A stretch of DNA of 64,000 nt from Nautilia sp. PV-1. Its GTDB lineage: Bacteria > Campylobacterota > Campylobacteria > Campylobacterales > Nautiliaceae. How positions within the stretch are numbered: the stretch's first letter is position 1; each line of letters opens with the position of its first letter. The stretch lies in the NCBI RefSeq assembly GCF_004006315.1, contig NZ_CP026530.1, positions 1,662,001-1,726,000 of the forward strand. Direction: 5' to 3'. The notes under the pieces were generated by a model that saw only the letters and a list, made by a program, of their open reading frames with translations, made no database searches and was not told the DNA's origin. Below, one piece after another: positions 35,225 through 44,106 of this stretch. The position numbers and the translations under genes were made by a program.

Positions 35225-36523
35225 ATGGCTCTTAGCAGCATAAAAGACAAAATCGGTAAAAAACCGCTTTCAAAACCGTTCGGCATTGTCAAAAAAATCA
35301 ATCCGACAAATTTAGTAGCCACAGGATTAAATCCTTCTATCGGCGATATAGTCAAAATATGTTCCGGAAACCATGAAATACTCGGAATGGTGACGGCCCT
35401 TGACGAAAACTCTTTTATAGTTACACCTTTTTCATTTCTTGAAGGCTTTAAAATCGGCGATAAAATTTACATCGACGAAAACGGCATGCAGATACCCGTG
35501 GGCGAAGGTCTACTTGGCAGAGTCGTAGATCCTTTTATGAACCCTATTGATGACAAAGGGGAAATATTTTTTGAAAAGAAATATCCTATTATGACTAAAC
35601 CTATCTCACCTATGAAACGAGGTGTTATTGATGAAGTATTCGAAACAAAGGTCAAAGCAATCGACGGACTTTTAACATGCGGAAAAGGACAAAAGCTCGG
35701 TATTTTTGCAGGAAGCGGTGTCGGTAAATCAACTCTTATGAGTATGATTGTAAAAGGTGCGAGTGCTGATATTAAAGTAATCGCCCTAATTGGTGAGAGG
35801 GGAAGGGAAATTCCTGAATTCATAGAACATCAACTCGGAGGCGACTTAACAAATACGGTAATAATTGTAGCAACTTCGGATGATTCTGCCCTTATGAGAA
35901 AATACGGGGCATTCAGCGCCATGGCAGTGGCTGAATATTTCAAAGATAAAAATAAAGACGTCTTGTTTTTAATGGACAGTATTACAAGATTTGCAATGGC
36001 CCAAAGAGAAATAGGACTTGCAATGGGAGAACCTCCTACCAGCAAAGGGTATCCTCCAAGCGCAATTATGCTTCTGCCACAATTAATGGAAAGAGCCGGA
36101 AAAGAAAAAAACAAAGGTTCGATTACAGCCTTTTTCACGGTTTTGGTAGAAGGCGATGACACATCTGCGGATCCTATTGCCGACCAGGCAAGATCAATCC
36201 TTGACGGACATTTTATTTTAAGCAGAGAACTGACTGACAGCGGTATCTATCCTCCAATAAATATATTAAATTCCGCCAGCAGGGTTATGAGTAACGTAGT
36301 TAGTGAAGAACATCTTAAAAAAGCACAAAAATTTAAAAAACTTTATTCACTTTTAAAAGAAAACGAAGTCCTTATCCGTATAGGTGCCTACCAAAAAGGC
36401 GTAGATCCTGAACTTGACGAAGCCATTAACAAAAAACAGGCTATGGAAAACTTTTTAAAACAGTCTCCAAACGAACTAATTCCTTTTGATGAAACTTTAA
36501 ATATCTTAAACAATATTGTATAA
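35225..36523 (+). CDS. fliI: Flagellum-specific ATPase FliI
   Basis: A 432-residue F1-beta-like ATPase of the flagellar type III export apparatus. Walker A is GIFAGSGVGKSTLMSMI; the downstream LIGERGREIPEFIEHQLG, Walker B VLFLMDSITRFAMAQREIGLAMGEPPTSKGYPPS and SILDGHFILSRELTDSGIYPPINI are diagnostic. A 7-bp AAAAGTG repeat fills the 48-bp spacer to folE. Ribosome site AAAGGA. Confidence 0.95.
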   Translation: MALSSIKDKIGKKPLSKPFGIVKKINPTNLVATGLNPSIGDIVKICSGNHEILGMVTALDENSFIVTPFSFLEGFKIGDKIYIDENGMQIPVGEGLLGRVVDPFMNPIDDKGEIFFEKKYPIMTKPISPMKRGVIDEVFETKVKAIDGLLTCGKGQKLGIFAGSGVGKSTLMSMIVKGASADIKVIALIGERGREIPEFIEHQLGGDLTNTVIIVATSDDSALMRKYGAFSAMAVAEYFKDKNKDVLFLMDSITRFAMAQREIGLAMGEPPTSKGYPPSAIMLLPQLMERAGKEKNKGSITAFFTVLVEGDDTSADPIADQARSILDGHFILSRELTDSGIYPPINILNSASRVMSNVVSEEHLKKAQKFKKLYSLLKENEVLIRIGAYQKGVDPELDEAINKKQAMENFLKQSPNELIPFDETLNILNNIV

Positions 36524-36553
36524 TTTTTGTAAAATTGTAAATCAAAGGTGATT

Positions 36554-39034
36554 ATGAACTTCCAACAGATTCTTGAAATTTTTAATAAACAGCCGTACGT
36601 TGCAGTAATGTTATACAAAGAAAAAATAATTTATGCAAACAAAAAACTTCAGGAACTGTTAGGATATAATCAAAAAGAGATCCTTGAACTCCCTGCGGAA
36701 GGTATCTTCCCTCCCGGAAAAACAAGAGAAAAAATTAAAGAAGTGGTTGCCAGGAGGTTAAAAGGCGAAGAGTTCCCCGCGACATATGAACCTTTCGAAG
36801 TTTTAAATAAAAACAACAAACGTCTGATGATGAAATTTTTCACTCAAACAATTAAATTAGACGACGGAGATTATGCCGGGTTTGTTTTAGGCATAGACGT
36901 CACCGACGAATTTAAAAAAGAATTTTTAATAGATATATTAAAAGAAATAAACCAAACAATAATTACAAAAGAAAAAGAATCTGAAATATATCAGAATATC
37001 GTAAAAGCAATTTATACAAAAGGCGGATATGAATTCGCTTGTGCCTCTATCAAGAATCCATCAAACACTGAACTTGAACCAAAATACTGCATTGGAAATT
37101 TTGACGAAGAGTTTTTAAATTTCTTAAAAACAATTTTTAAAGCAGATCCTGCTTATACCGACAAATGCATGGCTACAAAATATATGCTTGAAAATAAATT
37201 TATGGTTATTAACGACCTGACAAAAATAGAATTTCCGAATAAAAAACTTTTAGACACTCTTTTAAAAAGAAACTTTAAATCCATACTTTTCTTCCCTATT
37301 TTTAAAAACAACAAACTTTATTCTTCTATAGGTATCTGCTCTAAATATATAGATGATTTTGACAATATTTCAATTTCTATTTTCGAAGAAGCCAAACAGG
37401 ACATAGAATTTGCTATAAAAAAAACCGAAAACATTTCATATCTTCGTCTTTTACAAGAAGCCCTGGATAAAACATATTCTTGGGTGTTAATTACAGATGA
37501 AGACGCTAATATTTTGTATGCCAACAAAAGCGTTGAAGAAATTACCGGATACAAATTAACAGAACTTTTAGGACAAAACCCTAGAGTATTTAAATCAGGA
37601 TACCACTCAAACGATTTTTATGAAAAGCTGTGGGAAAAGCTGCAAAATAATGAAGTCATAGAAACAATACTTATAAATAAAGACAAAAACCACAATTTAT
37701 TTTATTTAAAAGATAAAATAGTACCTATCTTTACACCTGACGGTAAAAAATATTATATTTCTTTAGCAATAGATATTACACACGAAAAAACACTTCAAAA
37801 TCAGCTAAAAAAAGATATCTTAACAGATTTACCTAACAGAAACGAATTTATAAATTTAATTTCCAATGTTATTTCTGAAGATAAAAAATACGCTTGTGTA
37901 ATTATAGACTTAAAAGATTTCAAAATATTTAACCAAATAAACGGCAACAGTGCCGGGGATTATTTACTCAGAAGGTTTGCCGATTTTTTAAAAACAATTT
38001 TTTATGAAAATGATATTATCGGAAGAATCGGAGGAGATGAATTTGCAGTTTTCATTCAATATAAATCAATAAATGATTTATATTCTATAATACAAAAAAT
38101 TATTTACAAAGTTCAACATTTATACGAATTTAGAAAAAGAATTTCAATAAATATGGGTATTTCTTTTTATCCTAAAGACTCAAAAAACATCACAGAACTT
38201 ATTGAAAAAGCTTTTCTTGCATTAGAAATAGCTAAAGAAAAAGGCGATTTTACTTATGAATTTTTCAATCCCGATATTAGCGATAAGATTCTTGAATATT
38301 CAGGCATTAAACAGCTTTTGATTGAAGCAATCACTTATAAAAAATTTATTTATCACTTTCAGCCGTATGTAAATGCCCGCACTTTTAAAACAGCCGGCGC
38401 TGAAACATTAATAAGAATTAAACATGGTCCTCATATAGTTTACCCCGATGTTTTTATAGATTTCGCAGAAAACAGCGGATATATAAAAGAAATCGAAAAA
38501 ATAATGTTCCCTAGATACTTGGAATATTTAAAACAAATAAATATTCCACTTTCATTTAATATATCAGGCAAATCCTTAACAGATGAAATGCATATAAAAC
38601 AGCTCTTTAGTAACATTTCAGATCTTCCGGTTATAATTGAGCTTACAGAAAGAGAAATAGCCGGCAACATTGAATATACAAAAGAAATTTTTAATTTCTT
38701 TAAAGAAAAAAATTTTAAACTTTCAATAGATGATTTCGGGACAGGATATTCATCACTTACTTATTTAAAAGATTTACCTACCGATTATCTGAAGATTGAT
38801 ATGTCTTTTATAAGAAATATTGAAAAATCAGACAAAGACCTTGCAATTGTCGAAACAATTATTAATTTTGCTCACAGATTTAATTTACAAACTATAGCCG
38901 AAGGCGTTGAAACTGAAAATCAGGTCAAAATTTTACAAAAATTAAAGTGCGATTATTTACAGGGTTATTACTTCGCAAAACCTATGCCTTTTGAGGATTT
39001 ACAAAAATTTTTAAAATCTCACAAAAATTCTTGA
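36554..39034 (+). CDS. PAS-GAF-PAS-GGDEF-EAL signalling protein
   Basis: An 826-residue cytoplasmic protein for cyclic di-GMP turnover, with no membrane segment. An N-terminal PAS domain (about 5-120) is followed by a GAF-like domain (130-295), a second PAS (300-415), GGDEF (420-580) with intact GRIGGDEFAVFI, and EAL (590-826) with AETLIRI in place of EALLR but keeping NISGKSL, ELTEREI, IDDFGTGYSSLTYL, LKIDMSF and QGYYFAKPMP. Both activities could be present. The ATG at 36554 follows AAAGG; a GTG two codons upstream overlaps that site. The stop codon overlaps the -35 of the tRNA promoter. Confidence 0.9.
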   Translation: MNFQQILEIFNKQPYVAVMLYKEKIIYANKKLQELLGYNQKEILELPAEGIFPPGKTREKIKEVVARRLKGEEFPATYEPFEVLNKNNKRLMMKFFTQTIKLDDGDYAGFVLGIDVTDEFKKEFLIDILKEINQTIITKEKESEIYQNIVKAIYTKGGYEFACASIKNPSNTELEPKYCIGNFDEEFLNFLKTIFKADPAYTDKCMATKYMLENKFMVINDLTKIEFPNKKLLDTLLKRNFKSILFFPIFKNNKLYSSIGICSKYIDDFDNISISIFEEAKQDIEFAIKKTENISYLRLLQEALDKTYSWVLITDEDANILYANKSVEEITGYKLTELLGQNPRVFKSGYHSNDFYEKLWEKLQNNEVIETILINKDKNHNLFYLKDKIVPIFTPDGKKYYISLAIDITHEKTLQNQLKKDILTDLPNRNEFINLISNVISEDKKYACVIIDLKDFKIFNQINGNSAGDYLLRRFADFLKTIFYENDIIGRIGGDEFAVFIQYKSINDLYSIIQKIIYKVQHLYEFRKRISINMGISFYPKDSKNITELIEKAFLALEIAKEKGDFTYEFFNPDISDKILEYSGIKQLLIEAITYKKFIYHFQPYVNARTFKTAGAETLIRIKHGPHIVYPDVFIDFAENSGYIKEIEKIMFPRYLEYLKQINIPLSFNISGKSLTDEMHIKQLFSNISDLPVIIELTEREIAGNIEYTKEIFNFFKEKNFKLSIDDFGTGYSSLTYLKDLPTDYLKIDMSFIRNIEKSDKDLAIVETIINFAHRFNLQTIAEGVETENQVKILQKLKCDYLQGYYFAKPMPFEDLQKFLKSHKNS

Positions 39035-39059
39035 CAAAAGATTTTTTTTTACATATAAT
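39031..39059 (+). promoter_or_regulatory. Perfect sigma70 promoter of the tRNA operon
   Basis: TTGACA (39031-39036), 17 bp, TATAAT (39054-39059), an exact match to the sigma70 consensus with optimal spacing. The predicted start is near 39066, 13 bp before tRNA-Pro. The spacer is a T-tract, often helpful for strong stable-RNA promoters. Confidence 0.85.
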
Positions 39060-39078
39060 TTCAGTCCACAAACGCTTA

Positions 39079-39156
39079 CGGAGTGTAGCGCAGTTTGGTT
39101 AGCGCACCTGGTTTGGGACCAGGGGGTCGGGGGTTCGAGTCCCTCCACTCCGACCA
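39079..39156 (+). tRNA. tRNA-Pro(UGG)
   Basis: A complete cloverleaf with acceptor CGGAGTG/CACTCCG, anticodon stem CCTGG/CCAGG with loop TTTGGGA (anticodon TGG), T-arm GGGGG-TTCGAGT-CCCTC and an encoded CCA end. First of five tRNAs in tandem. Confidence 0.95.
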
Positions 39157-39200
39157 TTTAAGCCACTATAAGTGAGTAGCTTTTGAGCTTCCCACTTGTG

Positions 39201-39277
39201 GTGGGTGTAGCTCAGGTGGTTAGAGCACCAGGTTGTGGCCCTGGGGGTCGCCGGTTCGAGTCCGGTCATCCACCCCA
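39201..39277 (+). tRNA. tRNA-His(GUG)
   Basis: Acceptor GTGGGTG/CATCCAC, anticodon stem CCAGG/CCTGG with loop TTGTGGC (anticodon GTG), T-loop TTCGAGT and encoded CCA. The preceding base (39200) is G, as needed for the extra G-1 of tRNA-His. Confidence 0.95.
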
Positions 39278-39294
39278 TTGTTCTATCTAATTGA

Positions 39295-39371
39295 GCGTCC
39301 GTAGCTCAATTGGATAGAGCAACGGACTTCGGATCCGTAGGTTGTAGGTTCGAGTCCTACCGGACGCGCCA
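39295..39371 (+). tRNA. tRNA-Arg(UCG)
   Basis: Acceptor GCGTCCG/CGGACGC, anticodon stem ACGGA/TCCGT with loop CTTCGGA (anticodon TCG), T-loop TTCGAGT and encoded CCA. Confidence 0.94.
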
Positions 39372-39396
39372 AACAACTAAAAAGCTCTCAAAATAA

Positions 39397-39473
39397 GCGC
39401 CCTTAGCTCAGCTGGATAGAGCAACGGCCTTCTAAGCCGTAGGTCGCAGGTTCGAGTCCTGCAGGGCGTACCA
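39397..39473 (+). tRNA. tRNA-Arg(UCU)
   Basis: Acceptor GCGCCCT/AGGGCGT, anticodon stem ACGGC/GCCGT with loop CTTCTAA (anticodon TCT), T-loop TTCGAGT and encoded CCA. Very like the preceding tRNA-Arg, pointing to tandem duplication and divergence. Confidence 0.94.
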
Positions 39474-39484
39474 CTTTTCAGTCT

Positions 39485-39569
39485 GCGGGAGTGGCGGAAC
39501 TGGCAGACGCGCTAGACTTAGGATCTAGTGCCGCAAGGCGTGGAGGTTCGAGTCCTCTCTCCCGCACCA
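39485..39569 (+). tRNA. tRNA-Leu(UAG), last gene before the island
   Basis: Acceptor GCGGGAG/CTCCCGC, anticodon stem CTAGA/TCTAG with loop CTTAGGA (anticodon TAG), a long variable arm (TGCCGCAAGGCGT) as in class II tRNAs, T-loop TTCGAGT and encoded CCA. The island starts right at its 3' end, a usual attachment site for integrating elements. Confidence 0.95.
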
Positions 39570-39570
39570 T

Positions 39571-39709
39571 AAAACCTACCTCAAATTAACGTATTTTCGG
39601 GCATTTCAAGCAATTCTGACTATTGAAAACCTGCCCGCAAAACCTACCCTGGAACAAAAGTAATTGCAAATCATCCTTTTTTACATAATACATTTTTTAA
39701 AAACCTACC
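39571..39709. repeat. Three AAAACCTACC repeats and a long hairpin at the island edge
   Basis: AAAACCTACC occurs at 39571-39580, 39639-39648 and 39700-39709. The first two are each preceded by CCCGCA, within tRNA-Leu's end and at 39633-39638. Between them is a hairpin: CGGGCATTTCAA (39598-39609) pairs with TTGAAA (39623-39628) and TGCCCG (39632-39637), with a 3-base bulge. It has no T-run, so it is not a clear terminator. The layout suggests recombination sites or their remains. Beyond 39710 up to 39771 I see no gene. Confidence 0.5.
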
Positions 39710-39771
39710 CTAAAAATAATTATTTTTATAGTTACGACTATAATATTTCTTAAAAAAAATTATAAGTAGAA

Positions 39772-40635
39772 CTATAAACTACCTTTTTTGCTTTTCAAAA
39801 TTCCAGAAAAAAGTAAAGCTTTTAAAACTTCTTTTTCCTCATTATTTTTTACTTCTAAAATTTTTTTATATTTATCCAAAATGTCAATATCTTTAGTCAT
39901 AAAATCATTATATGCTAAAATTTTTGCCACATATTTTATAGATTTAGTTTTTTGTATCATTGCTTTTAATGAGTTTTTATAATTTTTTAATTCTTTTGTA
40001 TCTAAGTCATTAACTTTTCCAAGTAAAAAATAAATATCATTAACTTCTGTTTTAGTAAAATATTTAGAATCTATTGATTGCACAATTTTTTTATATGTAA
40101 AATTAAAGTCATCACTATACTTAATAGCCATAGATAAAGTCTCAAATGTCTGAATCTTTGCAGGAAGTTTTACGAATTCTTTAAATTTTAAGATATTCTT
40201 TTCATCTATTTTGAGTAATATAGCATCTTTAACTACAAACTTATTATGATAAACTGGAAGATTATTATTTTTAAAAAAAACATAAGTGCTAAAATTATGA
40301 GGAAATGACGGTACTAGTGAATTAGCGAACCATGGATTTGTTTTAAATGTTTTTTCAAGGTAATCATTTTTCCATCCTCCTATATCTCCATTAAATTTAC
40401 TTTCACAAAACATATTTTCAAAACGAATTACATTTTTAACATTCCATCTGCTAACATCTCCATTAAACTTGACACTAAAAAACACAAAGTGCATTTCTTT
40501 AATCAGAGAAGTGTCAATACAATTTAAATCTGCTTCCCGGTTTGGTTTATCAGGTGTTCCTTGAACCTCAAATATCTCTTTTTTAATACATTCTCTTAAT
40601 TCATTAAAATCCTTAGGACAATATTTAAAATTCAT
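39772..40635 (-). CDS. DUF285/BspA-like protein, hypothetical
   Basis: A 287-residue protein. Residues about 48-83 contain two BspA/DUF285 units (F-N-G-D-V-S-x-W-N-V-x-N-V...M-F, then KFNGDIGGW), a leucine-rich-like repeat usually found in long tandem arrays. Here there are only about 1.5 units and no signal peptide, so it may be a cut-down relative. The rest is Lys-rich and helical and not recognised. I start at the ATG at 40635, after AAAAAAGGA. Its end faces the tRNA cluster, at the very edge of the island. Confidence 0.55.
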   Translation of the reverse strand: MNFKYCPKDFNELRECIKKEIFEVQGTPDKPNREADLNCIDTSLIKEMHFVFFSVKFNGDVSRWNVKNVIRFENMFCESKFNGDIGGWKNDYLEKTFKTNPWFANSLVPSFPHNFSTYVFFKNNNLPVYHNKFVVKDAILLKIDEKNILKFKEFVKLPAKIQTFETLSMAIKYSDDFNFTYKKIVQSIDSKYFTKTEVNDIYFLLGKVNDLDTKELKNYKNSLKAMIQKTKSIKYVAKILAYNDFMTKDIDILDKYKKILEVKNNEEKEVLKALLFSGILKSKKGSL

Positions 40636-40761
40636 TTTATATCCTTTTTTTATTGTTGGTATTAATTCTAATAAAAAATAAGACCTTTCCAAAACAAACC
40701 CTAACATTCTAAAAACTAGGCAGCTAGGTTAGTGAGGCAAACTTCCAAATACTGCCAAAAA

Positions 40762-41337
40762 TTAAATACTCTTGATAACACTTAAAACTAAATCAATTTC
40801 TAATATCATTTTTTCTACATTTATTAAATCTTTTATATCTTTAATTTGACGCTCAAAATGTATCTCTTCAAGAGATTTTGTAAGGAAAGCAGGAGATGTG
40901 AATCCAATAAGCCCTCTGTCTTTTTCTTTTTGAGGAAGGAGAGTGTTTTTTAATTCGTTTTCTATTTTTTCCAATATGTTATATTCAGTTTGAGCAGAAT
41001 ATGTAATAAAAGTATGAAGTATTAAATTGCCTACTATTCTCTGACAGTTTATATCTGCATATTTTTTACACAAACCTACATATTTTTTATAAAGTTTATG
41101 AAGTTCATCTAATCTATATTCTACTTTTCTTTTATCAACTTCCGATTTTTCTTCTTTTAAAACATTTACACCTTTTAAAAATTCTTTATCGAACGCATTG
41201 CTGAATAATTTTTTTATATCTTTATGGTCAGGAAATTCTTTTTGGAGGTGAAATAGTAAATCCGTAGAATTATTTTTTGCTTGTATGGAATTTGCCAAAG
41301 CATTTATAACTTTTGAAAACTTTGCTGAACTTCTCAT
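40762..41337 (-). CDS. Hypothetical protein, mostly helical
   Basis: About 191 residues, rich in Lys and Glu and predicted helical, with no membrane segment and no motif I recognise. The start is uncertain: the ATG at 41337 is used, but an ATG at 41379 or a TTG at 41406 is possible, and none has a strong ribosome site. It runs divergently from the VirD4/HerA-like ATPase, so it may be regulated with it. Confidence 0.5.
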   Translation of the reverse strand: MRSSAKFSKVINALANSIQAKNNSTDLLFHLQKEFPDHKDIKKLFSNAFDKEFLKGVNVLKEEKSEVDKRKVEYRLDELHKLYKKYVGLCKKYADINCQRIVGNLILHTFITYSAQTEYNILEKIENELKNTLLPQKEKDRGLIGFTSPAFLTKSLEEIHFERQIKDIKDLINVEKMILEIDLVLSVIKSI

Positions 41338-41428
41338 AATCTTTAATTTTATCAAAAAATACTTTCTTTTTTCAACCATACAATTGAATTTAAACTTCTC
41401 TTGCAAAAAAATTCAAAAGGAGTTAAAA

Positions 41429-42886
41429 ATGGCAATCGGATTTAATACGGAATCAAATTCAAACGGAGAGAATAAAAAATTACAAATCCCCGTAGATTTC
41501 AGACATCGTCTGATTTTAGGAGAGACCGGAAGTGGAAAAACGGCTTCGGTAATTACTCCTATAATGCTTGAGAGGATGGAGAAAAATCACGGGATTTTGG
41601 TGTTTGATTTTAAAGGAAACTACCACTATACGATAAAAGCTCTCGCTAAAAAAAAACAAAAATTGCAAAATATAATAGAACTTGGCAAAGATTACGGAAG
41701 TTTCACTAACATAATAGAGGGACTCCCCGTAGAGGCTTTAGATAAAATCCTCCGTCCTCTTTTAGGACACGATGCAAAAGACAAATTTTGGGAAGAATCC
41801 GCTATTCAGTTAGGTGTGTCCGTTTTAGCTATTATTAAATATATGAACGAACTTGTAAATAATTACAGATATTCTTATTCGTTTAATTCTTTAATAGAAA
41901 TAGCTTCAGATGCCAAAAATTTAAAAGAGTTTAAAAAAGATGTCAAAAACACCGTAAATAAAATACTTAATTCAAGCGCGGACTATTCAAAAGAACTTAA
42001 CATCATAAAAACGATAATGGGATACTATAAAATCCTTGATAAAGTCGCCGATGACTTTTCGCTTGATAGGATGGTTGACGATAACGAAAAAACGGTTCTT
42101 TTCAGCGTAATCTCAACGCTTGTAAATCCTATTGCTTCTTTAAGAAAAGAGAGTGTCAATATTCCTGAAATAGACATATTAAAAGAGCTTTGCAAAGGCA
42201 AAATTATAGTTTTTTCACTTAACGATTTCGATTTAAACGTCCTAAACGCAATAGTCAGCGCAGTGTTTTATAAGATAATTTTGTTTAAAATGAGTTACAA
42301 AGACGCTCCCGTAACGATAATAATGGATGAAGCACAAAAAGTGCTTAATAATTATTTTGAGCTTCCTTTAGACGTATTAAGGGAATATAAAGTTGACGTT
42401 GTTTTAGCAACGCAGAGTATCGCAAACCTTAAAGAAAAACTAAATTCCGATAAAGTCGAAGCGCTACTTGCGAATTTAACCCATAAAATCTACCTAAACG
42501 GCCAAGATATGGAAGTTCCTAAACACCACGCTTACTATAACGGGCAGTATTACAAATTAAACCCTCTTGAGTTTGACAAACTCGATAAGTTCCTGGCTGA
42601 AAGAGAATATCAGATGAGTCATACGAAACTCAAAAATCTGCCTTTTTCGCACAATTCCATACCCGTAGTTTATTCAAAACTTAGCGATACGAAACTTTTA
42701 ATCAAAGACCAAAACCTGCAGGCAATAGGCAAGATGGACTTTTTTATTAAAAAATACAAAAAAGAAGATTTAGCCAAACTTTTCCCGGATATTTTAAAAC
42801 TTGAAGATGAAATAAATCAAAGCCGTGCTATAGAAGAATATCTTAGAAACGAATCATATAAAGGAGGTGATTATGACTATTATTAA
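41429..42886 (+). CDS. VirD4/HerA-like P-loop ATPase
   Basis: A 485-residue ATPase of the FtsK-HerA-VirD4 class. Walker A is LILGETGSGKTASVITPIML (about residues 26-45), followed by GILVFDFKGNYHYTI, the usual 'D-x-K-G' stretch. Walker B is VTIIMDEAQKVL and the following Q-motif is VVLATQSIANL. There are no obvious N-terminal membrane helices, unlike true VirD4 coupling proteins, and no relaxase or T4SS genes are nearby. It may be a soluble coupling-type protein or a defence translocase/helicase. The ATG at 41429 has AAGGAG 8 nt upstream. It overlaps the next gene by 14 bp. Confidence 0.72.
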   Translation: MAIGFNTESNSNGENKKLQIPVDFRHRLILGETGSGKTASVITPIMLERMEKNHGILVFDFKGNYHYTIKALAKKKQKLQNIIELGKDYGSFTNIIEGLPVEALDKILRPLLGHDAKDKFWEESAIQLGVSVLAIIKYMNELVNNYRYSYSFNSLIEIASDAKNLKEFKKDVKNTVNKILNSSADYSKELNIIKTIMGYYKILDKVADDFSLDRMVDDNEKTVLFSVISTLVNPIASLRKESVNIPEIDILKELCKGKIIVFSLNDFDLNVLNAIVSAVFYKIILFKMSYKDAPVTIIMDEAQKVLNNYFELPLDVLREYKVDVVLATQSIANLKEKLNSDKVEALLANLTHKIYLNGQDMEVPKHHAYYNGQYYKLNPLEFDKLDKFLAEREYQMSHTKLKNLPFSHNSIPVVYSKLSDTKLLIKDQNLQAIGKMDFFIKKYKKEDLAKLFPDILKLEDEINQSRAIEEYLRNESYKGGDYDYY

Positions 42887-43271
42887 AGCGAACCCTCAAA
42901 AGCTTCTTTTAGCTTTTGCCCTAGTGATGGACAGAAACGATGGAAGATTCGACACTAGAGCGGTAGCTTTAGCTTTAAATGAATTAAAAGATTATTTTTT
43001 TAATGATTATCCGATATTAACTAAAAGGGATTTTTTAAAGATGCTTAATTATTTTTATAATAAAAGCAGAAATGAAAAAGTTAAAAATATGCAAAAAAGT
43101 AAATTTTATAAAAAATATTTCAAATATTTGCTCAAAAAAGGAATTATTGGTATTGTAAAAGAAAACGAAAAATTACAAAAAAACGAAATAGCTATCTGTT
43201 TTTTTGCAGACAGATATATATTAATAAATAAAAATTTGAATGAATTTAGATTTTTTAATGATTTGGATTAA
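42873..43271 (+). CDS. Hypothetical protein coupled to the VirD4/HerA-like ATPase
   Basis: A 132-residue basic, helical protein of unknown family (starts MTIIKANPQKLLLAFALVMDRNDG). It has an unusually strong ribosome site, AAAGGAGGTGATT, inside the last codons of the ATPase gene, so it is cotranslated and probably a partner. It is followed 9 bp later by the broken phosphoesterase. Confidence 0.7.
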   Translation: MTIIKANPQKLLLAFALVMDRNDGRFDTRAVALALNELKDYFFNDYPILTKRDFLKMLNYFYNKSRNEKVKNMQKSKFYKKYFKYLLKKGIIGIVKENEKLQKNEIAICFFADRYILINKNLNEFRFFNDLD

Positions 43272-43280
43272 GGAGATTTT

Positions 43281-44091
43281 ATGACTATTGACATTATTAG
43301 CGACATTCATTTGGATTTTTATGCAAGGTTCAACAGAGTAAAAACGGAGGCTTTTGTAGAAAAATTAATAAAAAGCAAAAGGGATAAATATTTTGAAGTT
43401 TTGGTAATTGCAGGAGATATCGGACATTATAACGATGATAATCTGTATTTAATTAAACTTTTAAGTCAATTTTACGAAAAGATTTTCATTACCTGGGGAA
43501 ATCACGACTTGTATTTACTTTCTTCTCAATATAAGGAAAAATATAACTACAATTCTTTTCATAGACTAAATGAATTTAAAGAAATGATTAAAAGTATTAA
43601 AAACGTTACCTTTTTAGACGGACAAAAGATTACATATAAGGGAATTACATTTTGGGGTAGCGGGCTTTGGTATAACGTATCGTCTTTAAAACATTGGACT
43701 AATTATATGAATGATTCAAGGTATATCTATGACAGAATAGACGGCTATAAAATAGTGTTACCGTATGACTTTTACCCAATTAAATATAATTTTGACACTT
43801 TCAAACTTTATAAGAAAGAATACGAAAAAAATTAAAAGTTTAGACTATGCCGACGTTATTGTTACGCATATTCCACCGATAAAGATTTTTGATAATTCAG
43901 ATTTAGGTGATAATTACTTTTATGTGGATTACGGAGAAGAAATAATTGAAAAAATTCAACCGAAACTTTGGATTTTCGGACATATCCACGCTAAAACATA
44001 TAAAAAATTCAAAAATTGTGATTTAATAGCAAATCCTCTTGGATATCCGGAAGAAAATGAGAAATTTGTTTTAGAAAATATTGAAATTTGA
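43281..44091 (+). pseudogene. Metallophosphoesterase, frameshifted copy of the core gene at 28786
   Basis: Two frames together give a protein closely matching the core paralogue along its whole length: MTIDIISDIHLDFYAR, VIAGDIGHYND, ITWGNHDLYLL in the first frame, then VIVTHIPP and IFGHIHAKTY in the next. The break is in GAAAAAAATT near 43824-43835. Removing one A from the A7 run restores a 269-residue frame. This could be a true mutation, polymerase slippage, or a sequencing error. All metal motifs would be present if the frame were whole. Confidence 0.85.
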
Positions 44092-44106
44092 TAATAAAGG
44101 ATGAAA

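Noticed and set aside
43820-43840. Programmed frameshifting in the island phosphoesterase
   Set aside because: No slippery heptamer with a downstream structure is evident, and the intact paralogue is read in one frame; a simple indel or sequencing error is more likely.
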